From the NCBI GenBank assembly GCA_946407745.1, contig CAMJPQ010000001.1, positions 1 through 64,000 of the forward strand: a stretch of DNA of 64,000 bases. Direction: 5' to 3'. Positions 28,580-39,143 of the stretch are shown piece by piece. Position 1 is the stretch's first letter. Every line of letters begins with the position of its first letter. The notes under the pieces were generated by a model. That model was not told the origin of the DNA and did no database searches. It saw nothing but the letters and a program-made list of their open reading frames with translations. Both the position numbers and the translations under genes were made by a program. Origin of the DNA: an uncultured Clostridia bacterium. GTDB taxonomy: Bacteria; Bacillota; Clostridia; Christensenellales; Aristaeellaceae.

Positions 28580-29731
28580 ATGCAGGTCTATCTTGATAAC
28601 AGCGCAACTACCAAGCCCTCCCCTGCCGCAGCAAATGCATTGAAGGACGCGGCGGAGATGCACTGGTATAACCCGTCGGCACTATACAAGCCGGCAATGG
28701 ATGTGGAGAAACGCGTTTCTGAGGCCAGAGAATGCTGCCTTCGCGCGGTTCACGCCACTTCACACCGCCTTGTGTTCACCTCCGGTGGCACAGAGGCGGA
28801 TAACCTAGCGATTACAGGATACCTGCGGACCGTCAAAAAAGGCGGAAAGGTTCTGTATTTTCAGGGTGAGCACCCTGCGGTGCGCGCCTGCATGGACGAA
28901 GCAAGGCGCCTTGGCTTTATCGCCGAAGAGATACCCTCAACGTCGCAGGGAATGATGGACATTGCTTCTCTTGAACGCCAGCTGACGGCCGACACGGTAT
29001 TGCTGTGCCTGATGCAGGTCAATAATGAAACAGGCGCAGTGCAGCCGGTCAGCGAAGCGGTTTCACTGCGGAATCGCCTGGCGCCAAAGGCGGCCATACA
29101 TGTTGACGGAGTGCAGGGCTATCTGCGTGTCCCCTTTGATTTTAACCGCTCCGGGATACAGAGCTATGCGTTTTCAGGGCACAAGATTCACGCATGCAAA
29201 GGTATTGGCGGTCTGATCCTTCATAAAAGTCATCGGGTTTCACCGCTGATGCTCGGCGGAGGCCAGGAGAATGGGCTTCGCAGCGGCACAGAGAATACAC
29301 CCGGCATACTTTGCCTGGGTGAAGCGGCTCGGACCTATCCGGCGGATGCATTGCCGCGCATGGCAGCCTTGAAGGAGCAGCTATGGGAGGGCATCCGTGA
29401 GCGGATTCCTGCCGCTGTTCAGAACGGGCCAACCATCGGCACGTCCGGGGCGGCTCCGCATATACTCTCTGTCAGCCTTCCCCCGGTGAGATCACAGACC
29501 ATGCTGTTTGCGCTGGAGGGAGACGGAATCTATGTCAGTGCCGGCTCTGCCTGTGCCAGCCACAGCCAGCGGGTTTCACCTGTGCTGACGGGGATGGGTA
29601 TGGACCGCAGCATGGCGGATTGCACACTTCGCTTCAGCTTCGGCATCTATAACACAGAGGAAGAGATAAGCTATACTGTGGAACGAATCGCAGCACAGTA
29701 TGCAGTGCTTTCAAAATACATCAGAAAATAA
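28580..29731 (+). CDS. cysteine desulfurase
   Basis: VYLDNSATTKPS; FTSGGTEADNLAI; SGHKIHACKGIGGL; SAGSACAS. Confidence 0.95.
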   Translation: MQVYLDNSATTKPSPAAANALKDAAEMHWYNPSALYKPAMDVEKRVSEARECCLRAVHATSHRLVFTSGGTEADNLAITGYLRTVKKGGKVLYFQGEHPAVRACMDEARRLGFIAEEIPSTSQGMMDIASLERQLTADTVLLCLMQVNNETGAVQPVSEAVSLRNRLAPKAAIHVDGVQGYLRVPFDFNRSGIQSYAFSGHKIHACKGIGGLILHKSHRVSPLMLGGGQENGLRSGTENTPGILCLGEAARTYPADALPRMAALKEQLWEGIRERIPAAVQNGPTIGTSGAAPHILSVSLPPVRSQTMLFALEGDGIYVSAGSACASHSQRVSPVLTGMGMDRSMADCTLRFSFGIYNTEEEISYTVERIAAQYAVLSKYIRK

Positions 29732-29742
29732 GGAGCACAATC

Positions 29743-30888
29743 GTGCGAGAAATACTTTTGGTGCGCTACGGAGAGATTTTTCTGAAAGGGCAGAACCGTC
29801 CTTTTTTCATGAATGCGCTGGTCAAACAGGTGCAGCGCGCCGTAAAACCTTTTGACGGACATGCGTGGCTGCATGACGGCCGCATTTTTGTTGACCGCTT
29901 CAGCGATATGGAGGAATGCCTGCAGGCGGTGACAAAGGTGTTCGGTGTTCACTCGGTCTGCCCGGCCATTGAGATGGAGAAGGACAGCTTTGACGCCATC
30001 GCGGATCAGGCGGTTCATATGATGGAGAACTTGAACGGGACCTTCAAGGTAGTGTCAAGGCGGTCCGACAAGCGCTATCCAATGGACTCCCCTGCCCTGA
30101 ATCAGGAGCTTGGTTATCGCATCCTGAAGGCAAATGATCAGCTGAGCGTTGATCTGCATCACCCGCAGCATGTGATGAATGTGGAAATCCGCGATCTGTG
30201 CTATTTGTATGTGCGTGTTGTTCCTGCAGTGGGCGGCATGCCGGTGGGAACTGGCGGGCAGGCCGCGCTGCTGCTCTCCGGCGGCATTGACAGCCCTGTA
30301 GCGGGATGGATGATCGCAAAACGCGGCGTACGGCTGTGCGCGGTCCATTTCCACTCCTATCCCTATACCTCGGACAGGGCTAAGGAAAAGGTGCTTGAAT
30401 TGGCGCGCCAGCTGTCGGCGTATTGCTGCGGCCTGAAGGTGTATATTGTACCCTTTACGCATATTCAGACGGAGATTCACGAAAAGTGCCGTGATGATTA
30501 CGGCACACTGCTGATGCGCCGCTTCATGATGCGTATCGCTGAAAGATGCGCAAGGAAAGAGGGCGCAAAAGCCCTGATCACGGGAGAAAGCATTGGGCAG
30601 GTTGCAAGCCAGACGATCGAAGCACTCCAGGTAACCAACAGCGTGGTGTCAATGCCTGTGTTCAGGCCACTGATTGGTTTTGACAAGTCCGAGATCATGG
30701 ATGTTGCCAGAAAGATCGGAACGCTGGAAACCTCGGAGCTGCCATATGAGGACTGCTGCACGGTGTTCACTCCGCGCCACCCGGCGACACATCCGATCGT
30801 GGAGAAGGTCGCGGCGGAGGAAGAGCATCTGGAAGCAGAGGCACTGATTGAGGAAGCAATGGCTGGCATCGAAATCGTTGCCGTGTGA
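29743..30888 (+). CDS. thiI: tRNA 4-thiouridine synthase ThiI
   Basis: LVRYGEIFLKGQNRPFF; ALLLSGGIDSPVAGWMI; GTG start. Confidence 0.96.
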   Translation: MREILLVRYGEIFLKGQNRPFFMNALVKQVQRAVKPFDGHAWLHDGRIFVDRFSDMEECLQAVTKVFGVHSVCPAIEMEKDSFDAIADQAVHMMENLNGTFKVVSRRSDKRYPMDSPALNQELGYRILKANDQLSVDLHHPQHVMNVEIRDLCYLYVRVVPAVGGMPVGTGGQAALLLSGGIDSPVAGWMIAKRGVRLCAVHFHSYPYTSDRAKEKVLELARQLSAYCCGLKVYIVPFTHIQTEIHEKCRDDYGTLLMRRFMMRIAERCARKEGAKALITGESIGQVASQTIEALQVTNSVVSMPVFRPLIGFDKSEIMDVARKIGTLETSELPYEDCCTVFTPRHPATHPIVEKVAAEEEHLEAEALIEEAMAGIEIVAV

Positions 30889-30897
30889 GATGGACAG

Positions 30898-31863
30898 ATG
30901 GACGAAATAAGACAGGCACCACGAATTGCGGTGATCGGCGGAATCAACATTGACATCACCGCAACGGCGCAGTCCAAGATGATACCGGGTGACTCAAACC
31001 CGGGGGACTGCAATATCAGCTTTGGCGGTGTTGGAAGAAACATCGCGGAAAACCTGTCCCGGCTGGGCGCAGACGTTTCACTGGTCACCGCGCTTGGCCA
31101 GGACGCGCACACAGAGAGCATCCGCCACAGCTGCGAGCACGCAGGCATTGATCTTACACACAGCCGGGTGATTCCGGATGAGATCAACGGACTCTATGTG
31201 TGCTTAAATGATGTCAGCGGTGATTTGTACGCAGCGGTTTCAGATATGCGCATCTGTGAAAGAATCACCCCGGAATTCCTGCTGCCGAGCCTTGCATACC
31301 TGTGCGCCTGCGACCTGGTGGTGGTGGATGCGAACCTGCCGGAGACGACGCTGCAGTGGCTGGCTCAGTACGTCACTGCGCCAATTGCTGCAGATCCTGT
31401 GTCGATACGGAAGGCAGGACGGCTGAAAAGCTGCCTGTACGCCATCAGGCTGCTCAAGCCCAACAGGCCGGAAGCGGAGCTGCTGACAGGTGTTTCAATC
31501 CGCGGTACACATGGGCTGGATGAAGCCGCAGCCAAGCTGCATGGGAGCGGAGTCGACAGTGTGTTCATATCCCTGGGCAGCCAGGGCGTGTTTTATTCTG
31601 ACCATACCGCGCATGGCTTGATTCCAGCCTTTAATGAAATGCCTTTTTCAACGAACGGCTGCGGGGATGCCATGTTCGCGGCCATCTGCATTTCCTATAT
31701 CCGGGGACTATCCGCCCGCGACTGCGCAAAGGCAGGACAGGCCGCGGCGGCAATCTGTGCGCAGAGCGCCAACGCAGTATCCGATGCAATGAGTCCGCAG
31801 AAGCTGGAACAGGAACTGAACTGGCTGAATCGGCAGTATGAATGGAGGAATTCCGATGAGTAA
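30898..31863 (+). CDS. psuK: PfkB family kinase, probable pseudouridine kinase
   Basis: VIGGINIDITA...NPGDCNISFGGVGRNIAENLSRLGADV; FSTNGCGDAMFAAI; coupled to psuG. Confidence 0.87.
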   Translation: MDEIRQAPRIAVIGGINIDITATAQSKMIPGDSNPGDCNISFGGVGRNIAENLSRLGADVSLVTALGQDAHTESIRHSCEHAGIDLTHSRVIPDEINGLYVCLNDVSGDLYAAVSDMRICERITPEFLLPSLAYLCACDLVVVDANLPETTLQWLAQYVTAPIAADPVSIRKAGRLKSCLYAIRLLKPNRPEAELLTGVSIRGTHGLDEAAAKLHGSGVDSVFISLGSQGVFYSDHTAHGLIPAFNEMPFSTNGCGDAMFAAICISYIRGLSARDCAKAGQAAAAICAQSANAVSDAMSPQKLEQELNWLNRQYEWRNSDE

Positions 31864-32797
31864 TCGTTATGACAGACTGAAAAACTATCTGGCTGTCTCA
31901 GAAGAAGTACAGAAGGCGCTGGAAAGCGGCAAACCTGTTGTTGCGCTTGAGTCCACAATCATCTCACACGGCATGCCATATCCAAGGAATGTTGAAACCG
32001 CACTGAATGTAGAACGCATTATTCGTGATCATGGCGCTGTGCCGGCCACTATTGCCATCATCAAGGGCAAAATGACTGTCGGATGCACAAAAGAGCAGAT
32101 TGAATACCTGGGAAAGCGCGGACTTGATGTGCCAAAGGCTTCGCGGCGTGATCTGCCGATACTGCTTGCCAGGGGCGAGGATGGGGCGACCACGGTGACG
32201 ACAACAATGATTGCCGCTGCACTGGCGGGCATCCATGTTTTTGCTACCGGCGGCATCGGCGGTGTGCATCGCGGCGCTGAGGTGACGATGGACATCTCGG
32301 CCGATCTGGAGGAGTTGGCACAGACGCCGGTGATGGTCATCTGCGCTGGATGCAAATCGATTCTTGACATCGGCCTGACGCTCGAATACCTTGAAACCAA
32401 GGGTGTGCCGGTGCTTGGCTGGCAGACGGAGGAAATGCCCGCCTTCTATACCACACATTCGGGATTCAAGGTGGACTACCGTGTGGATACCGAGGAAGAA
32501 GCTGCGCGCGCCTTTGCGATTAAACAGGTGTGCGGCCTGAAGGGCGGCATGCTGCTTACGAACCCTATTCCCTCCGAGTATGCGATGGACCTTGACTATA
32601 TCAATGCGAATATTGACGCGGCGCTCAAAGAGTGTGAAGAACTTGGCATCAAGGGCAAAAAGATCACGCCATTCCTGTTGGATAAGATTCAGAAGCTGAC
32701 AGGCGGCGCTTCCCTTGAGGCGAACATTCAGCTGGTATACAACAACGCGGCATTGGGGGCGCGTGTGGCTGCTGCCATGGCGGCCCTTTGTGACTGA
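31856..32797 (+). CDS. psuG: pseudouridine-5'-phosphate glycosidase
   Basis: VVALESTIISHGMPYPRNVETA; ATGGIGGVHRGAE; VICAGCKSILDIGLTLEYLET. Confidence 0.95.
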   Translation: MSNRYDRLKNYLAVSEEVQKALESGKPVVALESTIISHGMPYPRNVETALNVERIIRDHGAVPATIAIIKGKMTVGCTKEQIEYLGKRGLDVPKASRRDLPILLARGEDGATTVTTTMIAAALAGIHVFATGGIGGVHRGAEVTMDISADLEELAQTPVMVICAGCKSILDIGLTLEYLETKGVPVLGWQTEEMPAFYTTHSGFKVDYRVDTEEEAARAFAIKQVCGLKGGMLLTNPIPSEYAMDLDYINANIDAALKECEELGIKGKKITPFLLDKIQKLTGGASLEANIQLVYNNAALGARVAAAMAALCD

Positions 32798-32825
32798 TCA
32801 TTGATCCTGACAAGAGGTTTACGCA

Positions 32826-34169
32826 ATGAAAAGAATCCTTGCCACGGCACTCTGCCTGTGTCTTATCCTTGGACTGGCTGCCGCTGCCGGTGAACAGGAA
32901 GGCGCAGTGATACCGGCTGCGCTGAGATTCACTCAGAAAACGACCACCGAGAACCTGAGCAACAACCGTGCCATTATCCGCTGCTATCCGACGACAGCGC
33001 TTGACAGTGTCAATGAGGGGATGCGGACGCTCATTGACAGCATGACAGACGATGCCATGGATGCCTTCCCGAAGGTTGGCGGTCAAAGGGCTCAGACACA
33101 GCTCAATGTCGGCTCTTACATTGCACGTACCGGAACGAGATGGATGAGCTTTTTGACCATCGCGCGTATCAAGCATGACTTCGAGCAGACTTATATGGAT
33201 TTTGACGCCCGTGTATACAATATGGAAACAGGTGAGAGAATCTCTCTGGAGGAGATTATCGACGCCAACAAGGGCGGCTGGGTCTTCCTGGGAGAGGAGG
33301 TGCGCAGGCAACTGCGGGCCTACTACCCTGATACTACGGCTGACGAATTGATTCTTGAGCGTCTCTGCGGCCTTGAGGCACTGGCGAACACCCCCTTTAC
33401 TGTGCATCCGGGGCACTTGACGCTTCACTATTATGTCGGCGATTTGTATCCTGGCAGAAGCGAATCGATGATGAATGTGACGATCTACTACTCTGCGCTT
33501 CGCCCGTATATGACGGAAACCGCTGCCCTGGAAACAGACTGCAGCGCGTACGCGCTGGTCGCCCTGACATATGATGACGGGCCGTCCTGGGGAAACAGCG
33601 ACAGGGTCATTAACCTGTTGCGCGAATACGGGGCTGACGCTACCTTTTTCCTCGTGGGTTCCATCATTGCAGCCAATCCTGATGTGATGAAACGCGAGCA
33701 TGACGCCGGATACTCCGTTCAGAGCCATAACTGGGAGCATATCCACGAATCATCGAAGCTTACAACAGACAGTATCCTGGCCTGGCGAGCAAAAGTGGAC
33801 GAGAAATTTGAAGAAGTGATCGGCATTCGGCCGCAGATGATGCGGGCACCCGGCGGGGTTGAAACACCCTATATTCGTGCCGGGATCAACATGCCCGTCA
33901 TTCACTGGAGCGTTATTTCAGGGGATGCCACCTCCCCTGCCAATGAGGTTTATGTTCATTCTGTGCCGCGTATGGTATCCTATGCGCATGACGGAGACAT
34001 CGTGCTCTGCCACGATGCAAACAAGATGGCGCATGAGTACGCGAAGGCTTATCTGCCTGTGCTGGAAGAGAGAAACATGCTCTGCGTCTCCATTCTGGAC
34101 ATGTTTGATATCAGGGGGCGGGAAATGCCGACGGATACATTCATAACGGATTGCAAAGCGCTTCAGTGA
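32826..34169 (+). CDS. secreted polysaccharide deacetylase
   Basis: Signal peptide; N-terminal DUF3298/4163-like region; LTYDDGPSWGNSDRVINLLREYGADATFFLVG NodB motif. Confidence 0.9.
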   Translation: MKRILATALCLCLILGLAAAAGEQEGAVIPAALRFTQKTTTENLSNNRAIIRCYPTTALDSVNEGMRTLIDSMTDDAMDAFPKVGGQRAQTQLNVGSYIARTGTRWMSFLTIARIKHDFEQTYMDFDARVYNMETGERISLEEIIDANKGGWVFLGEEVRRQLRAYYPDTTADELILERLCGLEALANTPFTVHPGHLTLHYYVGDLYPGRSESMMNVTIYYSALRPYMTETAALETDCSAYALVALTYDDGPSWGNSDRVINLLREYGADATFFLVGSIIAANPDVMKREHDAGYSVQSHNWEHIHESSKLTTDSILAWRAKVDEKFEEVIGIRPQMMRAPGGVETPYIRAGINMPVIHWSVISGDATSPANEVYVHSVPRMVSYAHDGDIVLCHDANKMAHEYAKAYLPVLEERNMLCVSILDMFDIRGREMPTDTFITDCKALQ

Positions 34170-34218
34170 ATCTGTCAGATCCGGATAAATGCGATGACCC
34201 AGGAAAAGCAGGTGTAAT

Positions 34219-36105
34219 ATGGCGAAAATTGACTGGGGCGAGAATCTTGAACTCAAAATCAGCAAGCTGCCGGAGAGCCCCGGCTGTTATCTGATGAAAG
34301 ACAAGAGCGGAACAGTGATTTATGTCGGCAAGGCAGTGAACCTCAAAAACCGGGTCCGGTCCTATTTCCGTGACACGGCTCACACGCCGAAGGTTGCCGC
34401 GATGATTTCACACATCGATGATTTTGAAGTACTGTTGTGTGAGAGCAACTTGGAAGCGCTATGCCTGGAATGCAACCTGATCAAGCAATACAAGCCTTAT
34501 TACAATATTCTCCTGAAGGATGACAAGCATTATCCCTATCTGCGCATTGACCTGAATGAAATGTATCCCAGGCTGACACTTGCGCGGCGCATGAAAAAGG
34601 ATGGCGCAAAGTACTTTGGCCCATACATCGGCGCTACGGCTGTAAAACAGGTCATCGACGCGGTGAGGGATGTGTTTCCCCTGCGTACCTGCCGCCTCGT
34701 GTTTCCTTTAAAAAAGTTGGCCAGGCCGTGCATTAACTATGATATCGGCAGGTGCCTTGCCCCATGTGCGGGAAAATGCACCGAAGCAGAATACTGGGAC
34801 ATGCTGGACGGCGTGCTTTCATTTTTGAACGGGAATTACAAGCTGGTGATTGACAAGCTCACAAAGGATATGAACCGCGCTGCGGAGATCATGGACTATG
34901 AAAAGGCCGCAGTCATCCGGGACAAAATAAAAGACATACAGGGACTCATGCAACGGCAGATTGCCATCCGAACGGACCTGTCTGAGCAGGATATCATTGC
35001 ACTCAGCCAGGATGGACTGGATGCCATGGCGCAGATCCTTTATGTGCGCGGCGGCAGGATGCTGGGAGGAGACCATTTTCTGCTGGAGCGGGAAGGCTCG
35101 GAAGATGCGGGCGAAGTACTCGCGGAGTTCCTTACGCAGTATTATCAGGAAGCCACGCTGATACCGCGGAATGTACTGGTGAAGCAGCTTCCGGAAAGCC
35201 AGTCGGCTCAGCTGGAACAGTGGCTGCGGCAGCAAAAGGGTGCTGCTGTGACTTTGCTTACACCCAAGCGCGGGGAAAAGCATGATCTTGTGTTGCTTGC
35301 GGAAAAAAACGCCAGGGATGCGCTTGAAAAGCGCAACGCGCGCGAACAGGTAAAGCAGGAGAGAACAACTGGCGCCGCACAGAACCTCGGACGGATGTTG
35401 GGTATGAAGAATTACCCGCGGCGCATTGAGGGCTATGATATTTCCAATACGCAGGGTGTGCTCAGTGTCGGCTCCATGGTGGTTTTCATTGACGGTGTGC
35501 CTGCAAAGAAAGAATACCGGAAATTCCGCATCAAGACCGTGGAAGGCGCAAACGATTTTGCCTCTCTGAACGAAGTGCTGGACAGACGGTTCCGCCATGG
35601 TCTGAAAGAAATAGAAGACAGGGCAGCGCAGGGGCTTCCGCCGGAAGGAGGGAAATTCTCCGATCTGCCGGATCTGATCCTGATTGACGGCGGACCGCAG
35701 CAGCTGCGTTTCGCCAGACAGGCCTTGCTGGACATGGGCGTTGCGCCTGACCGCGTTGCGATGTTCGGACTGGCAAAAAAACTGGAAGAGATTTATTTAC
35801 CGGATCGTGAGGAGCCGATTGTATTAGACCATCACACACCTGAGCTCCAGTTGATCCAGCGAGTGAGAGACGAGGCACACCGCTGTGCCATTACTCATCA
35901 CCGCACATTGCGTGATCAGGCGTTTACACACAGCCAGCTGGAAGAAATACCGGGTATTGGCCCGGTAAGGCGCAAGGCCCTGCTGAAGCACTTTGGTTCC
36001 ATGAAGAAAGTGCGTGCCGCCTCAGAAGAAGAGCTGCTCAGTGTGGAGGGAATGAACCGGACCGCTGCTGCGGCAGTGATGGCCTGGGCGCAAGCCGGCA
36101 CTTGA
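34219..36105 (+). CDS. uvrC: excinuclease ABC subunit C
   Basis: PGCYLMKDKSGTVIYVGKAVNLKNRVRSYF; EGYDISNTQG; C-terminal HhH. Confidence 0.97.
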   Translation: MAKIDWGENLELKISKLPESPGCYLMKDKSGTVIYVGKAVNLKNRVRSYFRDTAHTPKVAAMISHIDDFEVLLCESNLEALCLECNLIKQYKPYYNILLKDDKHYPYLRIDLNEMYPRLTLARRMKKDGAKYFGPYIGATAVKQVIDAVRDVFPLRTCRLVFPLKKLARPCINYDIGRCLAPCAGKCTEAEYWDMLDGVLSFLNGNYKLVIDKLTKDMNRAAEIMDYEKAAVIRDKIKDIQGLMQRQIAIRTDLSEQDIIALSQDGLDAMAQILYVRGGRMLGGDHFLLEREGSEDAGEVLAEFLTQYYQEATLIPRNVLVKQLPESQSAQLEQWLRQQKGAAVTLLTPKRGEKHDLVLLAEKNARDALEKRNAREQVKQERTTGAAQNLGRMLGMKNYPRRIEGYDISNTQGVLSVGSMVVFIDGVPAKKEYRKFRIKTVEGANDFASLNEVLDRRFRHGLKEIEDRAAQGLPPEGGKFSDLPDLILIDGGPQQLRFARQALLDMGVAPDRVAMFGLAKKLEEIYLPDREEPIVLDHHTPELQLIQRVRDEAHRCAITHHRTLRDQAFTHSQLEEIPGIGPVRRKALLKHFGSMKKVRAASEEELLSVEGMNRTAAAAVMAWAQAGT

Positions 36106-36162
36106 GAGGTGCAACTGGGTAATACAGCCTGCATCGGGCTGTGAATCGAATGAATAAGAAGG

Positions 36163-36696
36163 GTGATTCAAGTGGAAGATCAGTACCTCATCCGGCTATC
36201 GAAGCCAGATGAAGCAGAGCACATGTTCCGCCTGATGAGGCAAGTCTGGCAGGAAATGGCGGATAAGAGCCTGTTTGCCGTTGATACTCTTTCTCTTGAA
36301 TGGATACAGAAGAGTACCACGGAGACCGGAATAGGCATCACAGCCTGGAGCGGTGAGAATGAATTGGCAGGAATGCTGATTGCCTGTTTCCCGGGAATGG
36401 ATGAGGAGAATCTCGGCTGGGACATCGGCCTGCCAGAGGAACAGTTGCCTTATGTTGCCAACATGGAGGCGGCCGCCGTGCTGTCTGCGCACCGCGGACA
36501 CCACCTGGAGCAGCGGATGATTGCTTTCGCGGAGGAATACCTGCGCAGGCACACAGAGGTCAGGTACTTTATGGCCACGATTTCGCCTGAAAATGCGCCA
36601 AGCCTGCGCAGCGCTGAGCACAATGGTTATCGCGCTGTGCTGACAAAGGAAAAATATGGCGGGTGGATGCGGCACATCATGCTAAAGGAAGCCTGA
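36163..36696 (+). CDS. GNAT-like acetyltransferase
   Basis: AAAVLSAHRGHHLEQRMIAFAEEYLRR...FMATISPENAPSLRSAEHNGYRAV. Confidence 0.78.
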   Translation: MIQVEDQYLIRLSKPDEAEHMFRLMRQVWQEMADKSLFAVDTLSLEWIQKSTTETGIGITAWSGENELAGMLIACFPGMDEENLGWDIGLPEEQLPYVANMEAAAVLSAHRGHHLEQRMIAFAEEYLRRHTEVRYFMATISPENAPSLRSAEHNGYRAVLTKEKYGGWMRHIMLKEA

Positions 36697-36729
36697 ATGG
36701 TGCTCCACTCAGGCCTCGGTGCGCAATAT

Positions 36730-37944
36730 TCACTTGCAGACGGTGCTGTTCCTCAGCTGCATCACCTTGTTCAATATGACATCTGCCAGGTCTCTTTTTG
36801 ACTGAAGCGGACAATCGGTCATCTCGTCCCGGGTGATCAGCGTTGCAATATTGGTGTCAGTGCCAAAGCCTGCGCCGGGTTGGGTCACATCGTTGGCGAC
36901 AATCAGATCACAGTTTTTGGCTTCCAGCTTCTGCCGGGCGTTTGCCGACAGCTTCTCTGTTTCGGCGGCAAAGCCAACGAATATCTGATCAGAACGCTTG
37001 GCTTTACCGATCGCGGCAGCGATATCAGGGTTTTCCACCAGTTCCAGCAGCAACGGCATGCCGTGCTGCTTTTTCATTTTCTGAGCGTGCACTTCCTTGA
37101 AACGGTAGTCTGCCGGTGCAGCCGCCTGAATGACAACATCCATCTCAGGCGCCTGGGATGTGACGGCCTGATACAGGTCCATGGTCGATTCTACACGAAC
37201 ACATTCAATGCCCTGCGGCGGTTCGGCTGTGGTCATGCCACACACGAGAAGCACCTGCGCACCGCGGTCCGCGGCGGCCTGCGCCAGGGCGAAGCCCATT
37301 TTACCGGTAGAATTGTTGCCCAGATAACGGACGGGATCAAGGCGCTCCCTGGTTCCGCCGGCTGTGACCATCACCTTCAGCCCCGCAAAATCATCAGCAG
37401 CGCTGAGGAGCTTTTCAATGGCGGCAAAGATGGCGGCAGGTTCACTCATGCGGCCGGCACCGCTGTCTCCACAGGCGAGGAAACCGCCCTCCGGGCCGAC
37501 AAAATGGCAGCCGCGTTCTTTGAGCACGGCGACATTGTGCTGCGTAGGCAATGCCGTCCACATGCCGGTATTCATTGCTGGCGCAAAAAACAGAGGCGCT
37601 TTGGTGGCCAGCAGCGTGGAGGTCAGCATGTCATCAGCCAGTCCACAGGCGGCTTTGGCCAGCACGTTGGCGGTGGCAGGTGCTATAACAAACACATCTG
37701 CTTTTTTTGCCAGCGCTACATGAGCGACCTCCCAGCGCTCGGGGCGCTCGAAGGTGTCAACAACGACAGGCTGATTGGACAGTGTCTCAAAAGTCAGCGG
37801 TGTCACGAACTGCGTCGCGTTTTTCGTCATGATCACATGCACAGTGCATTCCGCCTTGCGAAGCATGCTGACCAGTGAAACACTTTTATAGGCAGCAATG
37901 CCGCCTGTGATACCGAGCACAACGGTTTTACCGCGCAGGCTCAT
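36730..37944 (-). CDS. coaBC: bifunctional phosphopantothenoylcysteine decarboxylase/phosphopantothenate-cysteine ligase
   Basis: VVLGITGGIAAYKSVSLV; VTAGGTRERLDPVRYLGNNSTGKMGFALA. Confidence 0.96.
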   Translation of the reverse strand: MSLRGKTVVLGITGGIAAYKSVSLVSMLRKAECTVHVIMTKNATQFVTPLTFETLSNQPVVVDTFERPERWEVAHVALAKKADVFVIAPATANVLAKAACGLADDMLTSTLLATKAPLFFAPAMNTGMWTALPTQHNVAVLKERGCHFVGPEGGFLACGDSGAGRMSEPAAIFAAIEKLLSAADDFAGLKVMVTAGGTRERLDPVRYLGNNSTGKMGFALAQAAADRGAQVLLVCGMTTAEPPQGIECVRVESTMDLYQAVTSQAPEMDVVIQAAAPADYRFKEVHAQKMKKQHGMPLLLELVENPDIAAAIGKAKRSDQIFVGFAAETEKLSANARQKLEAKNCDLIVANDVTQPGAGFGTDTNIATLITRDEMTDCPLQSKRDLADVILNKVMQLRNSTVCK

Positions 37945-38177
37945 AGCTCAAGACGCTCCTCCTGCTCATCCGGTGCGTCACTCCGCTTGGTGTAGGTGAT
38001 CAGGCCGCGGGCGATTTCTTCCACAGCTACACGCAGCGGCTTGTTCTCGTCTGATTCGATCATGGGATGACTGCCGGCCACGATTTCGCGGCCGCGCTTG
38101 GCTGCTTCTACCACCAGTGTATAGCGGGTATCCGCATGTTCGAGCAATTCCATCACATTGGGTTCAACTATGGACAT
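37941..38177 (-). CDS. rpoZ: DNA-directed RNA polymerase subunit omega
   Basis: DTRYTLVVEAAKRGREI...PLRVAVEEIARGLI; adjacent to gmk. Confidence 0.92.
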   Translation of the reverse strand: MSIVEPNVMELLEHADTRYTLVVEAAKRGREIVAGSHPMIESDENKPLRVAVEEIARGLITYTKRSDAPDEQEERLEL

Positions 38178-38859
38178 GGGTCACTTCTCCTTTTTTATCG
38201 ATTGTGTCAAGGGCTTCCTTGCGCAGGGTATCATAGCTTTCAAGTGCGCTTTCTGCGCTGTCCTCCAATTCGGGGCAATAGCGGGTTGCACGCTGCATTT
38301 CCGCCTTCACAATCTTCTTCAGCCGCTTGTACGCCTTTTTGGGGTCGTCGTTGACAATCACATAGTCATACAGCTGCTGCTTTGCAATCTCTCCGGGGGC
38401 GTTCCGCATGCGCCTTTCAATTTCATCTCTGTGCTCAGTGTTTCGACGCAGCAGACGGCGCAGCAATTCTTCATAGCTGGGAGGAAGAATGAATACGCTC
38501 ACACAGTCGGGAATCTTTTTCATGACCTCAATGGCACCCTGCTGATCAATATCGAGCAGAACATTGTGACCATCCAGAAGACGCTGCTCTACTTCGCTTT
38601 TCAGAGTGCCGTAGCGGTTGCCGTGCACCGTAGCATGCTCAAGGAAAGCATCTTCCGCTTCGAGGCGGTCGAATTCCTCATCGGAGAGGAAGTGATAGCT
38701 CTTCCCCGGAATCTCTCCGGGCCGGCAAGCCCGTGTCGTTGCACTGACAGAAAACTGAAAGCCCAGCTTGTCCTCCATCAGGAAGCTTCCCAGTGTTCCC
38801 TTCCCCGCGCCAGAGGGCCCGGACAGCACCAGCAGCATTCCCTTTCTTGTTTCCTTCAT
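38164..38859 (-). CDS. gmk: guanylate kinase
   Basis: LLVLSGPSGAGKGTLGSFL; SATTRACRPGEIPGKSYHFLSDEEF. Confidence 0.97.
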   Translation of the reverse strand: MKETRKGMLLVLSGPSGAGKGTLGSFLMEDKLGFQFSVSATTRACRPGEIPGKSYHFLSDEEFDRLEAEDAFLEHATVHGNRYGTLKSEVEQRLLDGHNVLLDIDQQGAIEVMKKIPDCVSVFILPPSYEELLRRLLRRNTEHRDEIERRMRNAPGEIAKQQLYDYVIVNDDPKKAYKRLKKIVKAEMQRATRYCPELEDSAESALESYDTLRKEALDTIDKKGEVTHVHS

Positions 38860-39143
38860 TCTGCCCTCTCCTTTTTTGTCTCATCGGTGTCCAGACTGCT
38901 GGATACTCTGGCGATCAATGTCTCCGGCATCAGTGCCGACAGAACAACATGACCTGATTCCATCACAACGGCCGCTCTGGTCTTGTGACCGCAGGTGGCA
39001 TCAATGGCCCTGCCGCCGTCCTTCGCCTCCTGCAGCATACGTCTTACAGGCATCGAATCAACGGCGATAACGGCGACAATCCGGCTGCCGTTGATATAGT
39101 TTCCGTAGCCGACATGCACTGGCTGCATTTCCGAATTCCTCAT
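38856..39143 (-). CDS. RemA/DUF370 family regulator
   Basis: VHVGYGNYINGSRIVAVIAVDSMPVRRMLQEAKDGGRAIDATCGHKTRAAVVMESGHVVLSAL. Confidence 0.92.
   Translation of the reverse strand: MRNSEMQPVHVGYGNYINGSRIVAVIAVDSMPVRRMLQEAKDGGRAIDATCGHKTRAAVVMESGHVVLSALMPETLIARVSSSLDTDETKKERAE

Noticed and set aside
32664-33746. 360-aa minus-strand ORF opposite psuG/polysaccharide deacetylase
   Set aside because: Shadow ORF; translation lacks domain-like structure
36880-37878. 332-aa plus-strand ORF antisense to coaBC
   Set aside because: Shadow ORF of conserved gene
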